From Pseudosulfitobacter pseudonitzschiae (GTDB lineage Bacteria; Pseudomonadota; Alphaproteobacteria; Rhodobacterales; Rhodobacteraceae): a stretch of DNA of 64,000 bases. Both the position numbers and the translations under genes were made by a program. Below the pieces are notes generated by a model. The model saw only the letters and a list, made by a program, of their open reading frames with translations, was not told where the DNA came from and searched no databases. Below, piece by piece: positions 47,332 to 55,748 of this stretch; within the stretch, counting starts at the first letter, position 1, and every line of letters starts with the position of its first letter. Location: contig NZ_CP022415.1 in assembly GCF_002222635.1 (NCBI RefSeq), positions 1,488,001-1,552,000 on the forward strand, written 5' to 3'.

Positions 47332-48156
47332 ATGACACCGAATGAACTGTTTTCATTGAAGGGCAAGATCGCCTTTGTCACCGGCGGCGCCACCGGAATT
47401 GGCCGTATGGCGACCACGGGCCTGATGCAGGCGGGCGCCCATGTGCTGATCGCGTCGCGCAAGGCCGACGCTTGCCTGGCCGTCGCCGAAGAGCTAAACC
47501 AGATGAATGCGCCGGGCAGCGTCGAAGGGTTCGCAGGCGATGTCGGCACCGAAGAGGGCGTCGAGGCGTTGGCCAAGGCCGTGCAGGAGCGCACCGACAA
47601 GCTGCACATTCTGATGAACAATGCAGGCATCTCTTGGGGCGCAAAACTGGGTGAATTCCCGTTTGATGCGTGGGCCAAGGTAATGAATGTGAACAACGCG
47701 GGCATGTTCAGCCTGACCCAATCGTTGCTGCCGCTGCTGATCGCCTCGTCCAACGCCGATGATCCGGCCCGTGTGGTCAACGTGGGGTCGGTCATGGGTG
47801 ACGCACCGCTGGGTGACGGGGCCTACAGCTATGCAGCTTCCAAAGCTGCGGTACACCAGATCACCCGCATCATGGCCAAGGAACTGGCCAGCCAGCATGT
47901 CACGGTAAACGCGCTGGCACCGGGGCCCTTTGTCAGCCGCATGACCGCATTTGCCACCGCAGACGAAACGACACGCAGCAAGGTGGGTGATGACGTGCCA
48001 CTGGGTCGCGTAGGCCGCGAAGAAGACATCGCAGGCTGCATGCAGTTTCTGTGTGGCCGTGGTGGCAGCTATATCACCGGCGCGATCCTGCCGGTCTCGG
48101 GCGGCATTCAGGTGATGTCGGGCCCCAATCTTTTCCGCGCCGCTCTGGAGGGCTGA
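47332..48156 (+). CDS. Short-chain dehydrogenase/reductase
   Basis: A 274-residue classical SDR: TGGATGIG nucleotide loop (residues 17-24), NNAG at about 101, serine in VNVGSVMGD, YSYAASKAAVHQ with the catalytic Y-x3-K, and a C-terminal GAILPVSGGIQVMSGP. It is likely a hydroxyacyl-CoA or ring-hydroxyl dehydrogenase of the catabolic operon. It begins 15 bp after the second acyl-CoA dehydrogenase gene. Confidence 0.92.
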   Translation: MTPNELFSLKGKIAFVTGGATGIGRMATTGLMQAGAHVLIASRKADACLAVAEELNQMNAPGSVEGFAGDVGTEEGVEALAKAVQERTDKLHILMNNAGISWGAKLGEFPFDAWAKVMNVNNAGMFSLTQSLLPLLIASSNADDPARVVNVGSVMGDAPLGDGAYSYAASKAAVHQITRIMAKELASQHVTVNALAPGPFVSRMTAFATADETTRSKVGDDVPLGRVGREEDIAGCMQFLCGRGGSYITGAILPVSGGIQVMSGPNLFRAALEG

Positions 48157-48159
48157 ACC

Positions 48160-49077
48160 ATGATCCGTTTTGATGATCGCGTTGCAATCGTAACTGGCGC
48201 AGGTGTCGGCCTTGGCCGTTGCCATGCGCTGGGTCTGGCCGAGCGCGGTGCCAAAGTTGTGGTCAACGATCTGGGTGCCACCACCGACGGCGCCAGCACC
48301 GGATCGGACGCCGCTCAAAAGGTCGTGGCCGAAATCGAAGCGTTGGGCGGCGAAGCCATCGCCCACGGCGCTGATGTGTCGAATGCCGAACAGGTCAACG
48401 ACATGATCGTCAAAACCATGGAAAAATGGGGCCGCATCGACATTCTGATCAACAATGCTGGCATCCTGCGCGACAAGACCTTCGGCAAGATGACGATGGA
48501 TGACTTTCGCAAGGTCGTCGATGTTCACCTGATCGGCACCGCCAACTGCTGCCATGCGGTCTGGCCGCACATGCGCGCCGCGCAATACGGGCGCATCGTA
48601 GTGACCACATCGGCTTCGGGTCTTTACGGCAATTTCGGCCAGTCCAACTATGGCGCGGCCAAGGCCGGTGTCATGGGGCTGATGAACGTGCTGCATCTGG
48701 AAGGTGCGCGCGACAACATCCGCGTCAACACGCTAGCCCCCACTGCAGCCACCCGCATGACGGAAAACCTGCTGCCCCCCGAGGCGCTGGAGCTCCTCAA
48801 GCCTGAAACCATCACACCTGGCGTGCTCTATCTGGTTTCGGAAGATGGCCCCAGCCGCAAGATTCTGGGCGCAGGGGCAGGGCACTTTGCCCTCACCCGT
48901 GTCTACGAGACCGCCGGCGCGCTGATCGAAGGCGACATCACCCCCGAGGCCGTAGCCGCCAAGTGGGATCAGATTTCCGCCCCGCAAGGTCAGGAAGAGC
49001 TGGCCGACGCGTTTGGCCAGACCCGCAAATTCGCGCTTTCCGCCGCCAAGGCGAAAGGAATCAAACTCGACTGGTAA
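48160..49077 (+). CDS. SDR of the peroxisomal MFE-2 dehydrogenase type
   Basis: A 305-residue SDR with VTGAGVGLGRCHALGLAERG, VVNDLGATTDG, INNAGILRDKTFGKM and the Y-x3-K in SNYGAAKAGVMGL. The extra C-terminal 50 residues and the DKTFGKM segment are hallmarks of the (3R)-hydroxyacyl-CoA dehydrogenase part of MFE-2 and its bacterial relatives. It may work with a MaoC-type hydratase such as the one at 41662. It follows the other SDR after three bases. Confidence 0.92.
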   Translation: MIRFDDRVAIVTGAGVGLGRCHALGLAERGAKVVVNDLGATTDGASTGSDAAQKVVAEIEALGGEAIAHGADVSNAEQVNDMIVKTMEKWGRIDILINNAGILRDKTFGKMTMDDFRKVVDVHLIGTANCCHAVWPHMRAAQYGRIVVTTSASGLYGNFGQSNYGAAKAGVMGLMNVLHLEGARDNIRVNTLAPTAATRMTENLLPPEALELLKPETITPGVLYLVSEDGPSRKILGAGAGHFALTRVYETAGALIEGDITPEAVAAKWDQISAPQGQEELADAFGQTRKFALSAAKAKGIKLDW

Positions 49078-49079
49078 AC

Positions 49080-49122
49080 TTCTTTTGGCCCCAAATATCC
49101 CGGGGTCCGGGGCAGAGCCCCG
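49080..49122 (-). repeat. Dispersed Roseobacter-type intergenic repeat, copy 3
   Basis: On the minus strand, a GGGGC-TCT-GCCCC hairpin followed by GACCCCGGGATATTTGGGGC and CAAAAGAA. It has the same order of parts as copy 2, with about half the core bases matching. It lies between the SDR and thiolase genes. Confidence 0.6.
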
Positions 49123-49155
49123 AATGTCCCGTCCAACCAACAAGGAACCCACTCT

Positions 49156-50352
49156 ATGCGTGACGCAGTAATCGTTTCCACCGCCCGCACCCCGATCGGC
49201 AAGGCCTATCGCGGCGCCTTCAATGCAACCACACCGCAAACTCTGGCGGCACATGCCATCGAGAACGCAGTGAAACGCGCAGGCCTTGACGGGTCGGAAA
49301 TCTCCGACTGCGTTTTCGGGTCGGCGCTGCAACAGGGCCATCAGGCAGGCAACATCGCCCGTCAGGCTGCGCTGCGCGCGGGTTTGCCCGTCACCGTTGC
49401 AGGCATGTCGTTGGACCGTCAATGTGCCTCGGGGATGATGGCGATTGCCACGGCGGCCAAGCAGGTCATCAGTGACGGCATGGACATTGTCATCGGTGGC
49501 GGCGTCGACAGCATCTCGATGGTCCAGACGCCCGAAATGCGCGTCAATGCCGATCCGTGGCTGAAGCAGCACAAGCCCGAGATTTACATGACCATGCTGG
49601 AAACAGCCGAGAACGTTGCTGAACGCTTTAACGTCAGCCGCGAAGCGCAGGACGAATATGCCGCGCGCAGTCAGGAACTGACCCATCAGGCGCAGCAAGC
49701 GGGCCGTTTCGACGATGAAATAGTCGCGATGACCACCACGATGATGATTCAGGACAAGGAAACCAAAGAAATTTCCAAACACGAGATCACGCTGGAAAAA
49801 GACGAGGGCAACCGCCCCGGAACCACCGCCGAAAGCCTTGCGGGGCTCAAGCCCGTGTTCAAGGATGGCATCCACCTCAAAGAGGGCAATTTTATCACCG
49901 CAGGTAATGCCTCGCAATTGTCCGATGGCGCATCTGCTGCCGTGGTGATGGAAGCCAAGGAAGCCGAAAAGCGCGGTCTTCAGCCGCTGGGCCGCTATGT
50001 GGGCGTGATGGCTGCTGGTTGCGAACCTGACGAGATGGGTATTGGCCCGATCTATGCCGTGCCGAAACTTCTGGAAGCGCACGGATTGAAAATCGAAGAC
50101 ATCGGCCTGTGGGAACTGAACGAGGCCTTTGCCTGTCAGGTCATCGCTTCACGCGACAAGCTGGGTATCCCCGATGAGTTACTGAACGTCGACGGCGGCG
50201 CGATTTCAATCGGTCACCCTTACGGCATGTCGGGTGCGCGCATGGTCGGCCACGCGCTGATCGAAGGCAAACGTCGCGGCGCGAAATACGTGGTGTGCAC
50301 CATGTGTGTTGGCGGCGGGATGGGTGCGGCAGGCTTGTTTGAGGTTCTCTAA
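49156..50352 (+). CDS. Acetyl-CoA acyltransferase (thiolase)
   Basis: A 398-residue thiolase. The acyl-accepting cysteine is C90 in [36 protein letters not shown] and [16 protein letters not shown] hold the remaining catalytic residues. It would release acetyl- or propionyl-CoA from a 3-ketoacyl-CoA made by the preceding enzymes. It is part of the plus-strand catabolic operon. Confidence 0.95.
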   Translation: MRDAVIVSTARTPIGKAYRGAFNATTPQTLAAHAIENAVKRAGLDGSEISDCVFGSALQQGHQAGNIARQAALRAGLPVTVAGMSLDRQCASGMMAIATAAKQVISDGMDIVIGGGVDSISMVQTPEMRVNADPWLKQHKPEIYMTMLETAENVAERFNVSREAQDEYAARSQELTHQAQQAGRFDDEIVAMTTTMMIQDKETKEISKHEITLEKDEGNRPGTTAESLAGLKPVFKDGIHLKEGNFITAGNASQLSDGASAAVVMEAKEAEKRGLQPLGRYVGVMAAGCEPDEMGIGPIYAVPKLLEAHGLKIEDIGLWELNEAFACQVIASRDKLGIPDELLNVDGGAISIGHPYGMSGARMVGHALIEGKRRGAKYVVCTMCVGGGMGAAGLFEVL

Positions 50353-50443
50353 CAAACGCGGCGGCACCGCCGCCGACTATACCATTACAACAGACGGGTG
50401 GGCGCACAGCCCACCCCATTCCCAAACCGAAAGACATATCCCG

Positions 50444-51439
50444 ATGCCCCGTGACGACAGCCATCTTCCAACGGCCCTGCAAGGGCTGCGCGTGCCACTG
50501 GTGGCATCGCCTTTGTTCATCATCTCGGTTCCCGAGCTGGTCATTGCCCAGTGCAAGGCCGGTGTGATCGGCAGCTTTCCGGCACTGAACGCCCGCGAAG
50601 CCGAAGGCGAACACCCGCTTCTGGACACTTGGCTGACGCAGATCAACGAAGAGCTGGACCGCCACAATCAGGCGAACCCCGACAACCCCGCCGCCCCCTT
50701 TGCTGTCAACCAGATCGTCCACCGTTCGAACGCACGTCTGGAGCGCGATCTAGAGATTTGTGCGCGTCACAAGGTGCCGATCTGGATCACCTCGCTGGGC
50801 GCGCGCGAAGAGGTCAACGAAGCGGCCCATTCGTGCGGCGGCATCGTGCTGCACGATGTGATCAACAACACGTTCGCCAAAAAGGCGATCAGCAAAGGGG
50901 CCGATGGTCTGGTCGCCGTGGCTGCCGGTGCGGGTGGGCACGCGGGGATGCAATCGCCCTTTGCGCTGGTCCGCGAAATCCGCGGCTGGTTTGACGGTCC
51001 GCTGCTGTTGTCAGGCGCCATCGCCACGGGCGAGGCGCTGCTGGCGGCCCGCGCGATGGGGGCCGATCTTGGCTATGCCGGGTCTGCCTTTATTGCCACG
51101 GACGAGGCCAATGCCCAACCCGAATACAAACAGATGATCGCAGACGGCAGCGCCGAAGACATCGTCTATTCTTCGCTGTTCACAGGTGTGTCGGGCAACT
51201 ATCTGCGCGGCTCGATTCAGGCTGCGGGCATGGACCCCGACAACTTGCCGTCGGCGGATGCGTCGTCGATGAACTTTGGCGACGGCTCGTCCAAGCCAAA
51301 GGCATGGAAATCCATCTGGGGCGCGGGGCAGGGCATTGGTGCGGTCAAATCGGTCGGGCCAGCGGCGGGCGTCGTTGACCGGATTGCCGACGAATATCAT
51401 GCTGCGGGCAAACGGCTGGCCGCCGAGTTTGCAGAGTGA
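50444..51439 (+). CDS. Nitronate monooxygenase-like FMN protein
   Basis: A 331-residue TIM-barrel flavoprotein of the 2-nitropropane dioxygenase group. Visible are LRVPLVASPLFIISVPELVI, AVNQIVHRSNARLERDLEIC, the FMN/substrate motif AAGAGGHAGMQSPFALVREI and LSGAIATGEALLAARAMGAD. Members in acyl-CoA operons may act as enoyl-CoA reductases or oxidases rather than on nitronates, so the activity is open. The start at 50444 is chosen by fit to the family; the site before it is weak. Confidence 0.87.
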   Translation: MPRDDSHLPTALQGLRVPLVASPLFIISVPELVIAQCKAGVIGSFPALNAREAEGEHPLLDTWLTQINEELDRHNQANPDNPAAPFAVNQIVHRSNARLERDLEICARHKVPIWITSLGAREEVNEAAHSCGGIVLHDVINNTFAKKAISKGADGLVAVAAGAGGHAGMQSPFALVREIRGWFDGPLLLSGAIATGEALLAARAMGADLGYAGSAFIATDEANAQPEYKQMIADGSAEDIVYSSLFTGVSGNYLRGSIQAAGMDPDNLPSADASSMNFGDGSSKPKAWKSIWGAGQGIGAVKSVGPAAGVVDRIADEYHAAGKRLAAEFAE

Positions 51440-51450
51440 GGCACTGAGCA

Positions 51451-52095
51451 ATGGCCGAGCTTTACCTGATCCGCCACGGGCAAGCCTCGTTCGGGGCCGA
51501 CAACTATGACTGTCTGAGTGAAAAGGGCCACGCCCAGTCGGCAGCCTTGGGCGACTGGCTGCGCAGCACCGGCTGGACACCCGACCGTCTGGTCACCGGC
51601 ACGTTAGAGCGGCAGCGTGACACGCTGACCGCGATGGGCTATGACGATGCATCCGAAGAGCACGCAGGGTTCAATGAATACGACTTTCACAACCTGCTGA
51701 TGGCGCGGTTTCAGGGTCAGATGCCCGACGATGTGCGGGGCGACCGCAAATCCCACTTTCGCACGCTGCGCGACACTGTTCTGGAATGGCAGGCGGGCGG
51801 TTTGCCCGATGCCTCGGAAAGCTATCAGACCTTTGTTGACCGAACAGCGGCTGCTATGGAACACGCCACGCGCGACGGCGCCCGGCGGGTGTTGGTGGTC
51901 ACGTCCGGCGGGGTCATTGGGCAATTGGTGTCAAGCGCAATGGAAGCGCCGGCGCGGATGATGATGGAGCTGAACCTTCAGATCAAGAACACCGCCGTGA
52001 CCAAGTTCGTCTTTTCCGGCACGCGCCATTTCGTGCATCAATTCAACGCCACACCGCATTTCGACACCGATCACGATTTGCTGACATATAGCTGA
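51451..52095 (+). CDS. Histidine phosphatase family protein
   Basis: A 214-residue phosphoglycerate-mutase-like enzyme with LYLIRHGQASFGADN, TGTLERQRDT, ENEY-like GFNEYDFH and VLVVTSGGVIGQLVSSAM. It lies 11 bp upstream of an ACAD10/11-type kinase gene and 12 bp after the nitronate monooxygenase-like gene. A phosphatase next to a kinase suggests proof-reading or reversal of substrate phosphorylation, which is inference. Confidence 0.88.
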   Translation: MAELYLIRHGQASFGADNYDCLSEKGHAQSAALGDWLRSTGWTPDRLVTGTLERQRDTLTAMGYDDASEEHAGFNEYDFHNLLMARFQGQMPDDVRGDRKSHFRTLRDTVLEWQAGGLPDASESYQTFVDRTAAAMEHATRDGARRVLVVTSGGVIGQLVSSAMEAPARMMMELNLQIKNTAVTKFVFSGTRHFVHQFNATPHFDTDHDLLTYS

Positions 52096-52106
52096 GGGTC
52101 AAACAG

Positions 52107-53141
52107 ATGAGCCAAGACACACAAACGCTGGATCTCGACGCGGTAGAAACCTATCTGAAGGCCAACCTGCCGGGCTTTGAGGGGCCAATCGAGGCCGAAA
52201 AATTCCAGCTTGGCCAATCGAATCCGACATTCCTGTTGAAAACACCCGCACGCAACTATGTGCTGCGCCGCAAGCCGCCCGGCCAGTTGCTGAAATCGGC
52301 CCATGCCGTCGACCGCGAGTTTCGCGTGCAATCGGCGCTGGCCGATACGGATGTGCCCGTGGCCAAGATGCACCTGTTGTGCGAAGATCCCACGATCATC
52401 GGGTCAGATTTCTATATCATGGACCACGTCAATGGACGCAACTTCAACATGCCCTCGCTGGACGAGTTGGAAAAGGCCGACCGCACCGCCGTGCTGGACG
52501 ATATGAACCGTGTTCTGGCCGCGCTGCACGATGTGGACATCAACGCCGTCGGCCTGTCCGACTTCGGCCCTCCGGGCAACTATTACGAGCGGCAGATCGG
52601 ACGCTGGTCCAAGCAATACCGCGCCTCGGAAACCGAGACGGTGCCAGCAATGGACAAGCTGATCGAAGCGTTGTCCAAGCAGATCCCAGCAGAGGACGGC
52701 CAGCGCACGCTGGTGCATGGCGACTATCGCATCGACAACATGATGTTCGAAAAAGACGGCACCAAATGTCTGGCCGTTCTGGACTGGGAATTGAGCACAA
52801 TCGGCCACCCCTATGCGGATCTTGCTGCGGTGATCATGCAATGGCAAATGCCTGCAACGCCAGAGGGGCGCGGATTGGGCGGGATTGACCGCACCGCCCG
52901 TGGTCTGCCCACGGATGCCGAGTTTGTCGCCAAATACTGCGAACGGCGCGGCATTGGCCCCATCGACAACTTCGGCTTTTACGTGGCATTCTGCTTTTTC
53001 CGCATGACTGCGATCATTCAGGGCGTGCTGAAACGTGCGTTGGATGGCAATGCGTCCAACCCCGAACGGGCCTTGCAGATGGGGCAATATGTGCCGCTGT
53101 TTGCACAGCATGGGCTGGATGCACTGGAGGCAAAGGGATGA
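52107..53141 (+). CDS. APH-family kinase, like the kinase domain of ACAD10/11 and LvaA
   Basis: A 344-residue phosphotransferase. GQSNPTFLLKTPARNYVLRR and PPGQLLKSAHAVDREFRV form the nucleotide lobe, LVHGDYRIDNMMF is the catalytic loop and VLDWELSTIGHPYADLA the metal-binding DxD-type motif. Mammalian ACAD10/11 and the LvaA step of Pseudomonas levulinate catabolism phosphorylate 4-hydroxyacyl-CoAs so that the oxygen can be eliminated. With acyl-CoA dehydrogenases and SDRs in the same operon, a similar step is plausible. The stop codon overlaps the iclR gene. Confidence 0.88.
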   Translation: MSQDTQTLDLDAVETYLKANLPGFEGPIEAEKFQLGQSNPTFLLKTPARNYVLRRKPPGQLLKSAHAVDREFRVQSALADTDVPVAKMHLLCEDPTIIGSDFYIMDHVNGRNFNMPSLDELEKADRTAVLDDMNRVLAALHDVDINAVGLSDFGPPGNYYERQIGRWSKQYRASETETVPAMDKLIEALSKQIPAEDGQRTLVHGDYRIDNMMFEKDGTKCLAVLDWELSTIGHPYADLAAVIMQWQMPATPEGRGLGGIDRTARGLPTDAEFVAKYCERRGIGPIDNFGFYVAFCFFRMTAIIQGVLKRALDGNASNPERALQMGQYVPLFAQHGLDALEAKG

Positions 53142-53935
53142 ACGATCCCGATCTTGCGATGGATACTGCGGAAGACAAAGACCGCAATTTCATCACTGCA
53201 CTGGCGCGCGGGCTGGATATTCTGCGCTGCTTCAAGGAGGGCGAAGGGGCTCTGACCAATCAGGACTTTGCCGCACGCACCGGCCTGCCCAAACCGACCG
53301 TGTCGCGGTTGACCCATACGCTGTGCGTGCTGGAATACCTTGTCGCTGATCCGCGCACCGGAACCTACCGGCTGGGGGCAGGGGTGCTGCGGCTGGGTTT
53401 TTCTGTGCTGTCTTCTATGGGCATGGTCGAACGTGCCCGCGACACAATGCGGGCGCTGTCCAACGGCCCCAACAGCTATATCACTGTGGCCCTTGCCGAA
53501 GCCTATAAAACCGACGCGGTCTATGTGGCAGTGGAAAAGTCGATGGAAAACGTATCGCTGACCATGCAGGTGGGGGCGCGGCTGCCGATTTTTCATTCAG
53601 CCATCGGGCGGGCCATGCTGGTGGGCATGGATGATGACGACCGCGCCATGATGTTCGAGCGTGCCAATGTCAAAGACCCCGATGGACACGCCACGCGCAA
53701 AGCCACTTTTGATCAGGCATTGGCCGAATATGAAAACCTTGGATATTGCCGCAGTTACGGCGACTGGCGGCCCGATGTGAACGGCATCGCAGCCCCTGTT
53801 TTCGCGCTTAGCGGGCGGGGTGTTTACGGGCTGAACGTGGGTGGCCCGTCGTTCCACGTCAAGAAGAAACACCTTGAAAGCGCCTATGGCAAACTGCTGG
53901 TTGATGCCGCAACACGGCTTAGCACGGGCAGCTGA
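53138..53935 (+). CDS. IclR-family transcriptional regulator
   Basis: A 265-residue regulator. The N-terminal winged helix is ALARGLDILRCFKEGEGALT followed by GLPKPTVSRLTHTL. The C-terminal effector domain contains GARLPIFHSAIGRAML and GVYGLNVGGPSFHVKKKHLE. It is the last gene of the catabolic operon and lies next to the HAAT transporter promoter, so it probably controls one or both. Four-base overlap with the kinase gene. Confidence 0.93.
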   Translation: MNDPDLAMDTAEDKDRNFITALARGLDILRCFKEGEGALTNQDFAARTGLPKPTVSRLTHTLCVLEYLVADPRTGTYRLGAGVLRLGFSVLSSMGMVERARDTMRALSNGPNSYITVALAEAYKTDAVYVAVEKSMENVSLTMQVGARLPIFHSAIGRAMLVGMDDDDRAMMFERANVKDPDGHATRKATFDQALAEYENLGYCRSYGDWRPDVNGIAAPVFALSGRGVYGLNVGGPSFHVKKKHLESAYGKLLVDAATRLSTGS

Positions 53936-54410
53936 TCTGGCGATTGGTCGATGCGTCAAAGAATCATCATTTTAGTGGAATTGAATTTTGCAGGGCGGAA
54001 GCAAACCCCTAAAATACGACGCAGCGTCAAAAGGAATACGGTGCCTTGCCGAGGCTGGTTTTTTCGTGAGCCCACCGCAAAACACGCCTTAAAAACAAGC
54101 TGACCTGCTGATTTTTCAGGCGGTCGCAGGCCACAATTCAGCGGTGTACAGACGGACTGGTAATCTTTATTTTTTATTATTATTCAGCTACTTAACTTGC
54201 AAGCACAGCCCAAAATACTCCTCCTGAACACCGTTCCAACTCATCCGTTCGCTGCTGCGTGTATGACCACCTTCGGGACAATATTCACAGTTGCCCGACC
54301 AGACGTGGCGAACGCTTGACTTATCCCACCAGTATGCAAGGATTTTGGCATACCGACGCATAGCAAATGCACGCAAGTGCAGGTCGGGATATGTTCTAGG
54401 GAGGAACCTC
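53936..54410. other. AT-rich promoter region of the HAAT transporter operon
   Basis: 475 bp without a credible gene. The left part holds a weak terminator-like element (GCCT-TGCCG-AGGC then TGG and six T, 54043-54064). The middle is AT-rich. The right part has TTGACT at 54316, the palindrome at 54332-54353, a TGCAC-GCAA-GTGCA hairpin at 54368-54381, and the GGGAGGAA ribosome-binding site. Confidence 0.6.
54332..54353. promoter_or_regulatory. Palindrome at the HAAT promoter, likely regulator site
   Basis: GTATGC (54332-54337) and GCATAC (54348-54353) form an inverted repeat with a 10-base spacer. It starts 10 bp after a TTGACT -35-like hexamer and would cover the -10 region. The adjacent IclR gene is the obvious candidate to bind there. 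Confidence 0.5.
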
Positions 54411-55661
54411 ATGCGTAAATCTATCAAGCTCGGACTCGGCGCCGCGCTGGCGTTGTCCGTCAGCTCAGCCGCTGTAATGGCCGAAAATGTGAAAATTGCC
54501 TTTATTGATCCGCTCTCCGGCGGCTTTGCTGCCACTGGCATCAACGGCCTGCACCAATTTGAATTTGCTGCCGAAACGCTGGTCAACGCCAAGGGTGGCG
54601 TTCTGGACGGCGATATGTTCGAAATTCTGCCGTTCGACAACAAGATCAGCCCCAAGGAATCCCTCATTCAGCTTCAGGTCGCGATTGACCAGGGCGCACG
54701 CTACATCGTTCAGGGCAACAGCTCGGGCGTTGCGAACGCTCTGACCGAGGCCATCGACAAGCACAACCGCCGCAACCCCGACACTCAGGTTCTGTTCCTG
54801 AACTATTCGGCTGTTGATCCCGCACTGACCAACGAAAAGTGTAACTTCTGGCACTTCCGTTTCGATCCGCACGCAGACATGAAAATGGCTGCGCTGACGG
54901 ACATGATCGCCGAGAACCAGGACGTCAAAAAAGTCTATGTTATCGGTCAGGACTATTCGTTCGGTAAAGCCGTGGCGAGTGCTGCCGTGTCGATGCTGGC
55001 CGAAAAACGCCCCGACATTGAAATCGTCGGCAACGAGCTGCACCCGATCGGCAAGGTGAAAGACTTTACACCCTATGCCCGCAAGGTTGTGTCCTCGGGC
55101 GCGGATGCGGTGATCACCGGCAACTGGGGCGCGGACATGCTGGGCCTTGGCAAGTCGATCCTCGAGAACGGCTTTGAAGGCCCGATCTTCACATATTATG
55201 CGGCTGCTGACGGTATCACCGCCGCCTTTGGCGAAAGCGGTGTGGATTCGCTCTATCTGGTGGCAGAAGGTGACGACAACCCACCGCCCAAACCTGAAAC
55301 ACAAGAGTACATTCAGGCGTTCAAAGCCAAGTACCCAGATGGCAACATGTCCCAGACCCGTATCACCAATGTGATCCAGATGCTGGCACAGGCGATCAAC
55401 GAAGCGGGCACTGCGACAGACGTCGTCCAAGTGGCCAACGCGCTGGAAGGCATGACCTTCAAGGACAGCCTGTGGAGCACAGATGAAATGCATATGCGTC
55501 CCCAAGACCACCAGTTGGTTCAGGACATTCACATCTTTGGTCACCAGCCAGTGGAAGCACCCTATGACATGGACAACTCGGGCTATGGTCTGAAAGTTCA
55601 GTTCACGGTTGAAAACGCTTCGGCGGATATCGCAACCACATGTGAAATGAAGCGTCCGTAA
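54411..55661 (+). CDS. HAAT-family ABC transporter substrate-binding protein
   Basis: A 416-residue periplasmic protein of the Leu/Ile/Val-binding (Peripla_BP_6) type. Signal peptide: MRKSIKLGLGAALALSVSSA, cleaved near VMA-E. The mature protein starts VKIAFIDPLSGGFAATGING, and GQDYSFGKAVASAAVSMLAE and AYDMDNSGYG-like PYDMDNSGYGLKVQF follow. Proteins of this group bind branched amino acids, short amides or aromatic and other carboxylates. The catabolic neighbours favour a carboxylic acid. GGGAGGAA supports the ATG. Confidence 0.92.
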   Translation: MRKSIKLGLGAALALSVSSAAVMAENVKIAFIDPLSGGFAATGINGLHQFEFAAETLVNAKGGVLDGDMFEILPFDNKISPKESLIQLQVAIDQGARYIVQGNSSGVANALTEAIDKHNRRNPDTQVLFLNYSAVDPALTNEKCNFWHFRFDPHADMKMAALTDMIAENQDVKKVYVIGQDYSFGKAVASAAVSMLAEKRPDIEIVGNELHPIGKVKDFTPYARKVVSSGADAVITGNWGADMLGLGKSILENGFEGPIFTYYAAADGITAAFGESGVDSLYLVAEGDDNPPPKPETQEYIQAFKAKYPDGNMSQTRITNVIQMLAQAINEAGTATDVVQVANALEGMTFKDSLWSTDEMHMRPQDHQLVQDIHIFGHQPVEAPYDMDNSGYGLKVQFTVENASADIATTCEMKRP

Positions 55662-55674
55662 GGCACGTCTTGAT

Positions 55675-55704
55675 GGCCCGCTCCCTCTCTTGCGGGGGCG
55701 GGCC
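55675..55704 (+). promoter_or_regulatory. Intercistronic hairpin after the HAAT binding-protein gene
   Basis: GGCCCGC (55675-55681) pairs with GCGGGCC (55698-55704), and inner C- and G-rich stretches can extend the stem. Only GTTT follows, so it is at most a weak terminator. It occupies the same position as the hairpins at 2077 and 20768. Confidence 0.65.
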
Positions 55705-55748
55705 GTTTCACACCAAAATCGCCACATCCTACTTCGGAGGGACCCCGG

